Origin: an uncultured Eubacteriaceae bacterium
GTDB lineage: Bacteria > Bacillota > Clostridia > Lachnospirales > CAG-274
Reading direction: 5' to 3'
Assembly: GCA_947167715.1 (NCBI GenBank)
Contig: CAMVJD010000001.1
Location: 62,001-126,000 of the forward strand
Length of the DNA: 64,000 nucleotides
Every line of letters begins with the position of its first letter. The first letter of the stretch is position 1. The notes under the pieces were generated by a model. That model worked only from the letters and a program-made list of their open reading frames with translations, searched no databases and was not told the DNA's origin. The position numbers were made by a program, and so were the translations under genes. Shown here piece by piece: positions 28,901 to 35,511 of this stretch.

Positions 28901-31426
28901 GACAGGGAATTGGCTGCGGTCTATGCTCGATACAGCATCAAGGTTTGCGGCAGTATAATCAATGCCGCAACGTGTGCAAGCTATAAGCATTGCACTTTCT
29001 ATCGCAAAGTCCTTGTACTCCTGCGGCATTTGCTTAATATTGTTATTAGTATCGAGCGCCGTATTTACAAGCTCTCTGATACTGTTTTCCGAAACTCGGC
29101 TTAAATCGGGCTGCCAAAGTTTATGTTTGCTGTTTGTCTGTGAAATATCATAAAGATATTCGAGCTTTTTATTGCCGTTGTTATCTTGAATAACAACGGG
29201 TACGCCTTTTGCGCCGCGATTGATACGCGCACCGAGCCGTCTTGACCAAACGCCAAACTCTGCCATAGCTGTTGCGTTCGGCATTTGGCTTGCCATAATA
29301 AGTGTTTCGTTAAACGAATACTTATATGTATATGCTGCGCTCTTGCAGTATTCAGCCCAATTTTCGCCCGATGCCGTAAACTTTCGTAACGCATCGGACT
29401 GTATTTTTTCTACTTCATCAACGGTAAATCTTGTGTTTCGTGCGGGCGTTTCGACAAGCTTACTGTCCTTGTTTTCCGTTTCGGCAAAAGTGGTCTCATT
29501 GTGAGACACTTTTTCTGCTTCGGGTGCAGACGGTACAATTTCAGCCTTATATCCCCATTCGGCAAGACCTTTAACGGCATTGTCATAGTCAGCCTGCGGA
29601 ATAACAACTTTATTTATGCCGTCATTCAAATCCATTTTTATACGCAGCGCGAGAGATGCTTTGTCAGCTTCATCTCCATACGCTTCGTAAAAATCGCCAT
29701 TGATACTAAAATGTATTGTATTTGTATAAACAGGCTCTTTTTCTTCGATAACATTTTCTATCTCGACGGGTCTTTCGTGGAATATTTCTTCTATTTTCAG
29801 CTGTTCTATCAACTTGTCAATAGCAGCGTTAATATTTTTGCGTTCCTCGCCTGTCGGATATGTGCAGGCAGCACCACCGCCCATTTCTGCGTGACCGCAT
29901 AAATAGTCGCTTTTTTCGGGTGCGAGCTTATCCATTACATAGCAAGCAAAAGCGCGGGCAAAAAGCTCAACTTCGCTTGCCCAATAACCGTGTCCCGCCT
30001 TGCTGTGCGCTGCATCGAGCTTGCGGGCGTTTTTATAATACTCTGTATAACTGCGGTTGTTGTCGTATTTTATTGCAGACATAACATCGCCAAATGCAAG
30101 ACGAGCGTTGTAGTCTGCGGTGGTGGGGTTTAACTGAAAATGTATTGAGCTTGTTGATAAACGGCTCTCGCTCATAAAAGAGTTTTTCAAGCCATATTGC
30201 CTTGCTATAAAAAAGTCGAGAGCGTGTCCCCATTCGTGCGCAAGAGTGCCTGCACCGCGCATTTTGGTCAAATTTATTACGTTCTGCGCAGGCTCGTAAT
30301 GTGCCAGGGCAGAACTATGACCGCGCGCGCCGAAAGCTATTGCAAGCTGACCGCCTAACGATACATCTTTGTCGTCAACACCGAGCGCAGCAGCCAAGTC
30401 TTTGAACGAGTCAAAGCACATATTAAGGTTTGCCTGTCTGTCGTTCTGATTGAGCCATTCGCCAAACTGTCCTCCGCGCATTGCAAATTCGGTTAAGAAG
30501 TCCTCGCCCTCAATATCCTTATCGGCGCGATAGTCTTTACCCGTGCGCTCGATGTGTTCAAGCTGCGGAGGTGTCAGCTTTGTTTTCCTTGACTTTGTTG
30601 TCGGGTCTTTTTCAAGCTCCGTTTCATATTCAAGCGCAAATGCTTTTGCCGCTTCTTCGGTCTCAAAATTATTTCCAATAATGGTGTAAGGGTACGAATT
30701 TGTCATAACAAAGAATTTTCCGTTTTCCCAATTTTCGGGACGGCAGAAATCCTCGGTCTGATTATATAAATAGCGTGTGCCTATATCGGAAACAGCAAGT
30801 CTGTTATCTTCTGCTGCATCAAAACTGACATTGTTGTTATACTTGAGTATGTCATACTTTGACAATTTCTTTTCATCATCGCTGAAAAGAAATTTTTTCG
30901 CATCTATATCCAAATCAAGTAAATACATTGATGTATATCGGCTTATTGCACGGCGCAGTTTGGTCGAAAATGCGCCTGCTGTGTTTGAACCAAACAAGCC
31001 GCTGCGATTTTCGTCCAAATGCTTGAAATTAGTCAGCAGCAGGCTGTAAAAACCCCTTATATCATCGTCTGTTTTGATAAGTTTGCATATTTCACGCAGC
31101 TGTGAGACAGCATCGGTATATATATCTATATTGTCATTGCCTTTAGTGTCATAGACATAGGAATAACTATCGGGAGCCTTTGTCGGGATAGAGTCATAAA
31201 TAGCCTTAATGAAAAAGGCGCAGCGTTTGGTCAGACCATCATCAACAAGTTTCTGATAATTGGGTCTTTCCCAAATGTTGGTTTTGGTCGCAAGGTTTTG
31301 TCTTTCGTACTCCGTCCAATTTGCTATATCCTCAAGGTTTAACTTGCCTTTTTTTGTGTAGAGGTCTTTTCTTGCACCCTCTATCTTTTCGCCAAAATCT
31401 TCAATTTTTTTCTTCTCGTCAGCCAT
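19910..31426 (-). CDS. Giant polyvalent protein: zincin, ArdC-like, primase/Toprim, methylase and SNF2 helicase
   Basis: 3,838 residues, ATG after GGAGGTGG. Domains in order: helical N-terminus; an LPD1-type zincin with HEWGH (about 396-400); a YodL-like segment (FYEAYGDE, about 580); an ArdC/LtrC-like N-terminal domain (about 655-800); a DUF3991 zinc-finger-like primase part and a Toprim domain (FFEAGIDAMSF, ATDNDEAGR, about 970-1290); further YodL-like segments; an N6-methylase fold (EPAMGIGNFF, NVPFG, about 2300-2450); an SNF2 helicase (AHEVGAGKT about 3038, VDEAH about 3200, QQRNGRIIRQG about 3540); and a coiled-coil end. Such proteins in phages and conjugative elements protect incoming DNA and counter restriction. 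NVPF replaces the usual NPPY, so catalysis by the methylase is doubtful. Five in-frame ICE palindromes lie in linkers. Confidence 0.93.
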   Translation of the reverse strand: MADEKKKIEDFGEKIEGARKDLYTKKGKLNLEDIANWTEYERQNLATKTNIWERPNYQKLVDDGLTKRCAFFIKAIYDSIPTKAPDSYSYVYDTKGNDNIDIYTDAVSQLREICKLIKTDDDIRGFYSLLLTNFKHLDENRSGLFGSNTAGAFSTKLRRAISRYTSMYLLDLDIDAKKFLFSDDEKKLSKYDILKYNNNVSFDAAEDNRLAVSDIGTRYLYNQTEDFCRPENWENGKFFVMTNSYPYTIIGNNFETEEAAKAFALEYETELEKDPTTKSRKTKLTPPQLEHIERTGKDYRADKDIEGEDFLTEFAMRGGQFGEWLNQNDRQANLNMCFDSFKDLAAALGVDDKDVSLGGQLAIAFGARGHSSALAHYEPAQNVINLTKMRGAGTLAHEWGHALDFFIARQYGLKNSFMSESRLSTSSIHFQLNPTTADYNARLAFGDVMSAIKYDNNRSYTEYYKNARKLDAAHSKAGHGYWASEVELFARAFACYVMDKLAPEKSDYLCGHAEMGGGAACTYPTGEERKNINAAIDKLIEQLKIEEIFHERPVEIENVIEEKEPVYTNTIHFSINGDFYEAYGDEADKASLALRIKMDLNDGINKVVIPQADYDNAVKGLAEWGYKAEIVPSAPEAEKVSHNETTFAETENKDSKLVETPARNTRFTVDEVEKIQSDALRKFTASGENWAEYCKSAAYTYKYSFNETLIMASQMPNATAMAEFGVWSRRLGARINRGAKGVPVVIQDNNGNKKLEYLYDISQTNSKHKLWQPDLSRVSENSIRELVNTALDTNNNIKQMPQEYKDFAIESAMLIACTRCGIDYTAANLDAVSSIDRSQFPVLADTINVASKTVLRDIERHFHAVEQEQQKEAEIDKPQAEKSNQTKDGREIIGNTAYAKIKRKNFNTYVTPTARAIAAELEKDGIPYSGVIDGNSATITISFADKSKLDEIVTRVTEARKKDTPKKESNRISDELVEAAKRINIVDYLNSKGIQTKRVGSNEYTMLEHDSMRIKDSSYYWNSQNKGGNAVNFAMEVLGMEYRQALEDLLSFAGYTDFHNIGTVTPVQTEKQEQPQADEPHVVLPNELDNKTNRTYAYLTKTRGIPEDIVKSLIENGSIAQDMRGNAVFKIFDENGELTGAELTSTNTSHRFKQTTERGGNGFTINPTGADKPEKVIFFEAGIDAMSFYALHRDTDALLVSMGGLKDKVVNTTLERYGITPANALVATDNDEAGRNFAQKMQETLGIPAHQLTDDTIFELCGNDGCKDWNDLLKAYNEKREELHIDENTKGLSLDLLGNDGSWSVVDSFEENGKKLFELESDNYGFTDKVGHIVLTENGDYIKEISLAEKQAELSTAEKVSHDETTFNEQEISVPNKQIINLYKLGDFYEAFGEEAQIMVDVLELHSSLRNGEKMTGIPSFALDRFIDRLKENGYGVEIHDEPREAVKEPINDWDYTSNPVGDTMLYSVYRIIDKNKVDHSGNREMAMSYIEDKDLCIQIADALNNQGITDLEQAKAIAADMLNSSVQNAEKTDFEQALENVVGADRLDVIKTAFNENSIHGWQGDQVKENRIKKAFYDILADETLVEQAFDLFVQNTNTAEETPSYEAEKGSHNENDFSEDKELSAVFDSYTEFYNKLYEQGNNAVEGYDLAVSIGDDFIKKNPVFTGDFNELRGDILSSDREIAAFAFALAENGVIEQFVTPVQEKEEDRTVFNLKGNDNEIADLTEHLELNGYKFDISKESFYDVSYLSVLADDEAYIKTILDDRNIDYTIQPKDLVIDIPEYGFKVDLKDSTIKLNTVSYEKRDGIDVKKVEDDVFFEFKAGEIRTAYYDRVNSMPIDISIDLDEAKEIVKKFLDEALNDRNKTVYIVNEMSDEIAFIPPATETENIPQNNTPDRDSIKVGDMFYYRGGECEVYELSGQTENDITITYDNDTIDFPQPIYENINRDTLLQEGKYLGNALDKAESQIDAQKASTSVQAAPEAENVSHNENDFSEEINGYDNSTKYVIKSTDNADYPCNVQIMTSIDNGETYNYAGRGQFCTSLDEARAFINGDIADKLVVGDIIELGGEKLKITEIDSDFRMGFENTDKTAPIQVRSFIGHWKKNLLNELGDKPLVVEKDLSEQEKIIDSAEPIKEPAPEAEIKHINAADITLGDTFIYKNTEYTVTAMYGVYPDDIGISKKDGNFVITENVDKFKLAAEGNYLGNPDRVAENFKITDTELGVGTPREKFRANIEAIKTLKELERLNVPATKEQQEILSKYVGWGGLSEAFDTDPSKGWSKEYTELKELLTDSEYESARSSVTDAFYTSPEIIKAMYSTLEKMGFEGGKILEPAMGIGNFFGAMPENIEKNSTLYGVELDDISGRIAKQLYPDAKIQIRGLEKTNFQSDIFDLAVGNVPFGQVRLSDKTFKKGELIHDYFFKKALDKVHAGGVVAFITSSGTLDKKDSSVRKYLAERADLLGAVRLPNTAFKSNAGTEVVSDILFLQKRSEPRDLTQDMPEWVNASEIDDSLYTEKARESGETIRINDYFKSHPEAVAGDIKVVSNAYGFGITCDAKENETLAESINAALETVSGKIENVSHNENIFDRDISAEKTNEIDPSKYPNFCLSVIDGEVYYRENDTMEKQTFKRSSDEVKTIELISIAETLKTLIEEQSRFGTPDSRIADLQAELNIKYDDFTKQHGLIDKSINLLAKDDRKNIVKSLEFIDNDGKLERKADIFTKRTVSVPAPVEKVDTPAEALVVSLGEKARVDIEFMAKLCNQSEEYVISSLQADGQIFKNPETEQYETRDEYLSGNVRKKLETAIESSVADESYKINVDALKTVQPIDLTSDEIMAQLGSTWIPTKYFEQFIYELLETPTYSRSDYEYKSNDDPFAARGRNWATIAVAYDPTTATYGISNKNVIGKDDVPSRSTYGTAYKSAYELIEACLNQTLVTVYDKDPVTEKRYVNKEKTAEAQAKQEMIKEMFADWIYADEDRANDLVQIYNEKFNSVVPREYNGNSLVLSGINPNIELRKHQKDAIARILYSNRNALIAHEVGAGKTFTLQAAGMEGKRLGLFHKSLYAVPKAILNQFAKEFMHLYPSANILVATEKDFEKANRNTFFAKAVTGEYDAIVMSHEQFKKIPMSQEYQENYMRKEIDSITNELDKIKREDKGRGFSVKQLETKKKQLERKLTTLINSEDKDRALTFEELGVDKIFVDEAHAYKNLFFSTKMGRNVAGINAGVESQRATDMYMKCRYLDELTGSKGTVFSTGTPISNGIAEMYTMQKYLQNDVLRANGLENFDAWAANFGKIEAGMELTPESTGFQQKIRFSQFDNVPELTTMFKETADIKTADVLNIPNMPTPEFKVIDTPASPEQKELLQGLAERANDVRNRLVEPTEDNMLRITNDGRKLALDQRLLDPTLPDDPNSKVNLCIANVAKIWEESKDYKGTQIIFCDLSTPKNNGEFSVYRDIESKLSEQYGIPKEQILAIHDVSDKKKAEVMRKVNDGEIRILLGSTSKLGTGVNCQRLLKAVHHLDCPWKPADLQQRNGRIIRQGNLNKNVSIFNYVASGTFDGYSYQLVENKQKSISQIMTSKTPERSIQDVDDSVLSYAEIKALAMDNPLLREQMMLDISLKKLETNYNSFCRGQNALKNKLNKDFPLTIEKAKHDIEKLSKDVETAEKHKNSDNKFAGIEIQGKTYTERAEAEKALLAACRTIKPYYGCGTKDVEIGCYKGFDLKAYYSSVSNHYVLKVQGADEYKVELGTVDGVRNIQRVDHLLGSTLKKELASAQYKVESTQLKIQQAEKQLSRTFPQLKELEEKREKLKEINDKIAAQQEPPEPPKKGDDCL
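23657..23685. repeat. ICE palindrome copy 3 (in-frame, polyvalent protein about residue 2585)
   Basis: Encodes N-V-S-H-N-E-N-I-F in the linker after the methylase region. Confidence 0.9.
25441..25470. repeat. ICE palindrome copy 4 (in-frame, polyvalent protein about residue 1990)
   Basis: Encodes N-V-S-H-N-E-N-D-F after an Ala/Pro/Glu linker, between two small domains. Confidence 0.9.
26569..26598. repeat. ICE palindrome copy 5 (in-frame, polyvalent protein about residue 1613)
   Basis: Encodes K-G-S-H-N-E-N-D-F; the only copy with Gly for Val (CCC for CAC on the plus strand), so it has begun to diverge. Confidence 0.88.
27326..27355. repeat. ICE palindrome copy 6 (in-frame, polyvalent protein about residue 1360)
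   Basis: Encodes K-V-S-H-D-E-T-T-F between the Toprim segment and a YodL-like segment. Confidence 0.9.
29486..29514. repeat. ICE palindrome copy 7 (in-frame, polyvalent protein about residue 640)
   Basis: Encodes K-V-S-H-N-E-T-T-F between the first YodL-like segment and the ArdC-like domain. Confidence 0.9.
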
Positions 31427-31430
31427 TTAT

Positions 31431-31712
31431 TTATTCCACCTCCGCAATAAATACCCATTTTTTTTCATTTACTTCGTAAATTGTAATCAATTCGCCCTCG
31501 GCGGTCGGTGCGCTTATCTGTACGCCGCCCGATAAGTCGAGGTCGAGCGACAATTCATCATCGCCGAAATCAAAAACAAACAAAGCAGTTTGTTTTGATA
31601 TGTCTATCGTCAGCTTGCCGACTGCGGGAGATTGCTCCAGAACGCTGTCGGCAAAGTCCGAGGATTGGACAAGCCTTGCGTTTTCATACTCATAAAAGTC
31701 TTTTGTTTTCAT
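31431..31712 (-). CDS. Hypothetical acidic protein, 93 aa
   Basis: No recognised family. A compact beta-rich acidic protein (VGKLTIDISKQTALFVFDFGDDELSLDLDL is the strand-rich middle, quoted here only as its character: alternating hydrophobic and acidic). ATG after GAAAGGGG. It lies 4 bases upstream of the polyvalent protein gene and is certainly in the same transcript; a folding partner or dosage-linked accessory of that protein is possible but unproven. Confidence 0.7.
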   Translation of the reverse strand: MKTKDFYEYENARLVQSSDFADSVLEQSPAVGKLTIDISKQTALFVFDFGDDELSLDLDLSGGVQISAPTAEGELITIYEVNEKKWVFIAEVE

Positions 31713-31735
31713 AAAATAATATCCCCTTTCTCACA

Positions 31736-32389
31736 CTAAAAAAGTGTTCTCATTGTGAGAACACTTTTTATTATATCAATAATCGTTATATGTAATGGAT
31801 AAAAAAATCGATACATATTTTTTATAAAGTGGCTCGAAGTCCGTACTTTATTGTGCCTTTCGGCAAAAAATATAATCGGCATCGCTATTATAGCAAAATA
31901 TTGTAGTGGGTCTTGCCAACATAGGTATATAATACCTACACCTAATGTAGCTATTAAGTCATATATCAGCCCTTTATGCAGGCTTTGAAAATAAAATACC
32001 AATGTTACATAGACACCTAAAAAACGGTAGTCATACGACAAAAAAATGGATATAACTATCGCAAATAGTATCGTTGCCGCTGTTGCTATACGATTTTTTA
32101 TTTTGATGCTATATATAATAGCAAGTGATAAAAGCCAAGTAAAACAAACATTTAACTCAAACGGCTTTTGCATAAGTATCGCAAACGGTATCTGTGATAT
32201 AACACAGCAATTAGCCAAGCGTTTGAAATACTTTTTAATATCCGAAGTATGTTCAAGCCCTTGCACGATAAAATAAGAGTAAATCGGCATTGCCAATCGT
32301 CCTATTATTCTAAAACAATCCATATCGGGAAAGAACACAATGCCTATATGGTCTATAAGCATTGAAATACAAGCTATTATCATAAGCAT
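31736..32389 (-). CDS. traX: TraX-family membrane protein
   Basis: 217 residues from the ATG at 32389, preferred over the TTG at 32395 because AAGGGGGC is 8 bases away. Hydrophobic with about six or seven membrane segments. The N-terminus (MLIDHIGIVFFP..., FRIIGRLAMPIYSYFIVQG) is the signature of the TraX family, in which F-plasmid TraX acetylates pilin; other members have varied acyl-transfer roles. The last ten residues (SVLTMRTLF end) and stop codon are supplied by an ICE palindrome, so the natural end of the protein has been replaced or extended. Confidence 0.85.
   Translation of the reverse strand: MLMIIACISMLIDHIGIVFFPDMDCFRIIGRLAMPIYSYFIVQGLEHTSDIKKYFKRLANCCVISQIPFAILMQKPFELNVCFTWLLSLAIIYSIKIKNRIATAATILFAIVISIFLSYDYRFLGVYVTLVFYFQSLHKGLIYDLIATLGVGIIYLCWQDPLQYFAIIAMPIIFFAERHNKVRTSSHFIKNMYRFFYPLHITIIDIIKSVLTMRTLF
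31738..31769. repeat. ICE palindrome copy 8 (encodes the C-terminus and stop of TraX)
   Basis: Full-length symmetrical form. The TraX frame enters it and reads S-V-L-T-M-R-T-L-F-stop, a different frame from the VSHNE copies. Confidence 0.92.
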
Positions 32390-32403
32390 ATACAATGCCC
32401 CCT

Positions 32404-32970
32404 TTATAACTTGTACATCGTATTAAGTTGTTCTATATTCTCAAACTTGTCGTCAAATGCAAGCATATAGGGTTTTACTAATTTATCGCTTGATTTAAGT
32501 GGAAAAAAGACTATATTACATAAGTCCCCGATATTCAGCTTGTTGTATGAAATACTGTCTATTTCTATCCATATATCATCATTTATGCCATCAACATTGA
32601 CCCTTATATGACATTTTCTTCGATGACCACCTATATTTGAAAAGCGTGCTTTTTCCAGAATAATAGTGGTAGTTGCTCGTGCCAAGTCATACTCAATCGC
32701 CGTTATTTCTCTGCGGCACAGACGTAAAAGCCAATGTGGTATAAAACAAAACATTCCTATTCCTATAAACAGAAAAAACGGGAAAAATACTGTCTGCACA
32801 AGGGGTAAGGTCTTTATGCTTTGTAAATAATAAATAAAGCCCATAAAACCATAAAACGCCCCAAAGTATTTTACCGCGGTAAAAAATATCACGGACAGCC
32901 TTGCTCTATATTTTAAATATGGTAAAAGTATGCCCTTTTCATAAGAATTTAGTTCTTTCCAATTTTCCAT
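32404..32970 (-). CDS. Hypothetical membrane protein, 188 aa
   Basis: Two neighbouring membrane segments (about residues 25-50 and 58-80: ...FFTAVKYFGAFYGF and FFPFFLFIGIGMFCFI) are followed by a cytoplasmic or external beta-rich domain of about 100 residues. No family recognised. ATG after ATAGGAG. It follows TnpV-like gene 33014-33571 across an ICE palindrome and precedes traX by 14 bases, so a membrane or conjugation-related role is likely but not shown. Confidence 0.7.
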   Translation of the reverse strand: MENWKELNSYEKGILLPYLKYRARLSVIFFTAVKYFGAFYGFMGFIYYLQSIKTLPLVQTVFFPFFLFIGIGMFCFIPHWLLRLCRREITAIEYDLARATTTIILEKARFSNIGGHRRKCHIRVNVDGINDDIWIEIDSISYNKLNIGDLCNIVFFPLKSSDKLVKPYMLAFDDKFENIEQLNTMYKL

Positions 32971-32986
32971 TTTGTTCTCCTATGCA

Positions 32987-33015
32987 AAAGTGGTCTCACA
33001 ATGAGACCACTTTTT
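32987..33015. repeat. ICE palindrome copy 9 (intergenic)
   Basis: Symmetrical variant with GGTCTC/GAGACC in the arms. The A run overlaps the TAA stop codon of the 33014-33571 gene. Confidence 0.92.
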
Positions 33016-33571
33016 ATAAATCATCTTCGTCCTGTTCATAATCGTCAGCATCTTCCTCGGTATAGCCAAGTGGCGGCACAAATATCAGCTGTTCCTGTAC
33101 CGCATCGCGGGCAGCGTGTTCGATACCAGTTAAAAGTCTTGCCCATTGGATGTGGTCTTTTCTCTTGTATGCTTCGTCAAGCCCCTCAGCCTCCATCTGT
33201 GCAGCTACTATATCGGCTTCCATCTGTTGAGCCTGTTTATCTATCTCTATAAGATAACTGCGCATTTTGTTATGTGTTGCAAGGTCAACATATACTGCGT
33301 GATAATGTTCGTATAAGTATTCTCGTCTTGCTTCGCCGTACCACGGGGTCAGCATATATGTTTCGTACTCTCTGTTGCGTTCATCGCTTAAATCAACGGT
33401 ATCGCCCTCGGCTACATATATAAAATACTTTTCGTCAAGTTCCAAGCGGTAGCCTGCGCCGCTGTCCTTGAATTTGGGATAATAATTGCCGTCCTCCTCG
33501 CAGTATATGTGCAGTTCGCCATTGATTATCCTGTTTTTGGGGTTTCTTAAAGTTTCTTCTGATACAGCCAT
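33014..33571 (-). CDS. TnpV-like protein
   Basis: 185 residues from the ATG at 33571 (GAGAGGAG upstream); the ORF-track start at 33589 would overlap the preceding gene and lacks a site. The N-terminal half is acidic and beta-rich; the second half (REYLYEHYHAVYVDL, LIEIDKQAQQMEADIV, AYKRKDHIQWARL) matches the TnpV family of transposon-encoded proteins found in Tn4451-like and Tn1549-like elements, whose function is unknown. An acidic tail (EEDADDYEQDEDDL) ends it. Confidence 0.7.
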   Translation of the reverse strand: MAVSEETLRNPKNRIINGELHIYCEEDGNYYPKFKDSGAGYRLELDEKYFIYVAEGDTVDLSDERNREYETYMLTPWYGEARREYLYEHYHAVYVDLATHNKMRSYLIEIDKQAQQMEADIVAAQMEAEGLDEAYKRKDHIQWARLLTGIEHAARDAVQEQLIFVPPLGYTEEDADDYEQDEDDL

Positions 33572-33585
33572 AATATAATCTCCTC

Positions 33586-34128
33586 TCACTTTATTTTATC
33601 CAAAAGTTTGCAAAAACAATAGTCTCTGTATTTATCGTGCATCTTAACAAGCTCTACATAGACCTTGTTTTTAAAACTGTACCCGCCTTGCTCTTTGTTG
33701 AAAAGCTCGGTAAATGCGGTTTTATCAAAGTTATCATCGTAACTGTACATTTCCAACATTTTCTCATAGTTTTTGTCATATATGAAGTATAACTTATTCC
33801 GCATAAACGGCTTTATTACAAGTTTTTCAAGTGGTTCATATCCGCAATATTTTGACATTAAGGCTTCTGCCATTGACATATCAAAGTTTTTGTATCTCTT
33901 TTCTTCTGTACGTCCGAGAAGAAAGTCAACAGAACAGCCGAAGAAGTCGGCAAGGACTATCATTTTTGAAGCCGTAGGTCTGGAACGACCGCTTTTCCAA
34001 TCGCTGATATTGCCTGTTGATATGCCCGTAGCTTCGCTTAATTGTTTTTCATTTAATCCATAATACTCTATAAGCTGAAAAAGTTGCGGAAAATGGATTT
34101 CTTTGGGTTCTTCAATACTGTCTACCAT
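33586..34128 (-). CDS. XRE-family regulator, paralog A
   Basis: 180 residues. HTH_3 domain (LNEKQLSEATGISTGNISDWKSG), the SVDFLLGRT block that follows it in phage/ICE regulators, and a C-terminal domain of about 100 residues without known motifs. ATG after GAGAGGAG. It sits directly after a paralog (34142-34687) with nearly the same HTH but a diverged C-terminus, so the pair probably binds similar operators and responds to different partners. Confidence 0.85.
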   Translation of the reverse strand: MVDSIEEPKEIHFPQLFQLIEYYGLNEKQLSEATGISTGNISDWKSGRSRPTASKMIVLADFFGCSVDFLLGRTEEKRYKNFDMSMAEALMSKYCGYEPLEKLVIKPFMRNKLYFIYDKNYEKMLEMYSYDDNFDKTAFTELFNKEQGGYSFKNKVYVELVKMHDKYRDYCFCKLLDKIK

Positions 34129-34141
34129 AACGCTTCTCCTC

Positions 34142-34687
34142 TCACTTATTTTTTAAAATATTAGTAAAGTATTGATTTTGATAAACATTGTAAATTTTTA
34201 TCACTTTCGCGTATTCCCTCGGATGAATACTGTAACCGCCCTCGGCATCTTTGAATATTGCCTTAAACTCGGTGTCATTATCGGGTATGCTTGTATCAGC
34301 TTCTGCTGCTTGCCGATATATCTCCAAAAGCAATGGAAACTTGTCTTTTGGGATAAAATATACCCTGTTATTTAAAACGGGTGGAATTATCAGCTTTTCA
34401 AGTTCAATAAAATTGCCGTCTCGCTTTAAAAATTTATGTACCGTATCCTGTTCGGCAATTATCGGGTTTGGAATATCCGTTCTGCCACACAGATAATCAA
34501 TCGAACAGCCGAGATAATCAGCAAGGACTATCATTTTTGAAGCTGTCGGGTAACTTCTTCCTTTTTTCCAATCGCTGATATTGCCTGCGGATATGCCCGT
34601 AGCTTCGGCAACTATCTTCGCGTTTATGTTAAACTTGTCAAACAGATTAAATAAATTTGATAAATCAACGGTTTTGTCCATAGTCAT
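34142..34687 (-). CDS. XRE-family regulator, paralog B
   Basis: 181 residues; HTH (NAKIVAEATGISAGNISDWKKG), then SIDYLCGRTD and a C-terminal region ending in KIYNVYQNQYFTNIL. About two thirds of the HTH is identical to paralog A ('ASKMIVLAD..GCS.D.L'). The start overlaps the stop of the zinc-ribbon gene by 4 bases, with AAGGGGGG as ribosome binding site. Regulatory target unknown. Confidence 0.85.
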   Translation of the reverse strand: MTMDKTVDLSNLFNLFDKFNINAKIVAEATGISAGNISDWKKGRSYPTASKMIVLADYLGCSIDYLCGRTDIPNPIIAEQDTVHKFLKRDGNFIELEKLIIPPVLNNRVYFIPKDKFPLLLEIYRQAAEADTSIPDNDTEFKAIFKDAEGGYSIHPREYAKVIKIYNVYQNQYFTNILKNK

Positions 34688-34977
34688 CTGTTGCCCCCCT
34701 TTATTTTGTTAAGCAGTTTATATGCGCATCGCGGGCAAAGGTCGAGCGAATAATGCCCGCGCCCGCTCTGCTCATATTCATCATCGCCAAACACATCAAG
34801 GCTTCGTGTTTGGATTGAATTGAAGTTATAAAAGCTCGGCTTTTCGTGTGGCGCGGAGTTGAGATATTCCTCACGGTTAAGATGTGTTCTGCCGTCCTCA
34901 TATATGCCTTGATAATACTTGTATGTATTATCGCATATATCACAGCGGTAAATATCATTATCCATATCTATCTTCAA
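34684..34977 (-). CDS. Small zinc-ribbon protein, 97 aa
   Basis: Two Cys pairs, CDIC near the N-terminus and CPRC near the C-terminus, indicate a treble-clef or zinc-ribbon fold. TTG at 34977 is the ORF start, with GGTAGGCGAG upstream; an ATG four codons later is possible. The gene is translationally coupled to the regulator downstream. Role unknown; such short proteins in ICEs are often DNA- or protein-binding adaptors. Confidence 0.65.
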   Translation of the reverse strand: MKIDMDNDIYRCDICDNTYKYYQGIYEDGRTHLNREEYLNSAPHEKPSFYNFNSIQTRSLDVFGDDEYEQSGRGHYSLDLCPRCAYKLLNKIKGGNR

Positions 34978-34996
34978 TTTTCTCGCCTACCTTTTG

Positions 34997-35467
34997 TTAT
35001 TTGTCCAATTTCTCTAACTCGTTGATTTTTTCGTATGTAATATCCGTAAAATCAAGTCCTGTCAGCTCGTAAAATTTACGCTGCATATCAACAAAGGATA
35101 ATCCGTCAAAGGCAGAAGATGTAATTTCAGCGATAGTGCTGCTATGTTCGCCCTCGTTGTTTGTTTCCTTGCTTGCCGTGCCGAACGGAATATTATAGTG
35201 TTTAAATAATATGGAAAAAGCATAAGGCAAATCGGGAGGAAATGAAAATATACTATGTTTAGATACATCGGGCATATCTGCCCATTCGTGCAGTTCCTCG
35301 TTGGTTTGGAATATATATGGTTTTTCGGCTCGGACAAAACCTTTATCTGTAACGAAATTTATCGGTTTATCTGTCTTATAGGAATTGAGACGCTCTTGTG
35401 CCTTTTCTTCGGCTTGATTAAGCATTAAAGCCACAGCAATCCCTTTGGCAATATTGTTTTCAGTCAT
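34997..35467 (-). CDS. Hypothetical protein, 156 aa
   Basis: Not recognised. Begins with a short amphipathic helix (NIAKGIAVALMLNQAEEKAQERL), continues with mixed alpha/beta sequence and ends in a Lys/Leu helix. ATG has AAGGAGG 7 bases upstream. It follows the lipoprotein gene across an ICE palindrome and is in the same minus-strand run. Confidence 0.65.
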   Translation of the reverse strand: MTENNIAKGIAVALMLNQAEEKAQERLNSYKTDKPINFVTDKGFVRAEKPYIFQTNEELHEWADMPDVSKHSIFSFPPDLPYAFSILFKHYNIPFGTASKETNNEGEHSSTIAEITSSAFDGLSFVDMQRKFYELTGLDFTDITYEKINELEKLDK

Positions 35468-35482
35468 TGATTATCCTCCTTG

Positions 35483-35511
35483 AAAATGTTCTCATTGTGA
35501 GAACATTTTTT
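35483..35511. repeat. ICE palindrome copy 10 (intergenic)
   Basis: Variant with AAAATGTTCTCA arm. Overlaps the TAA stop codon of the lipoprotein gene. Confidence 0.9.
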
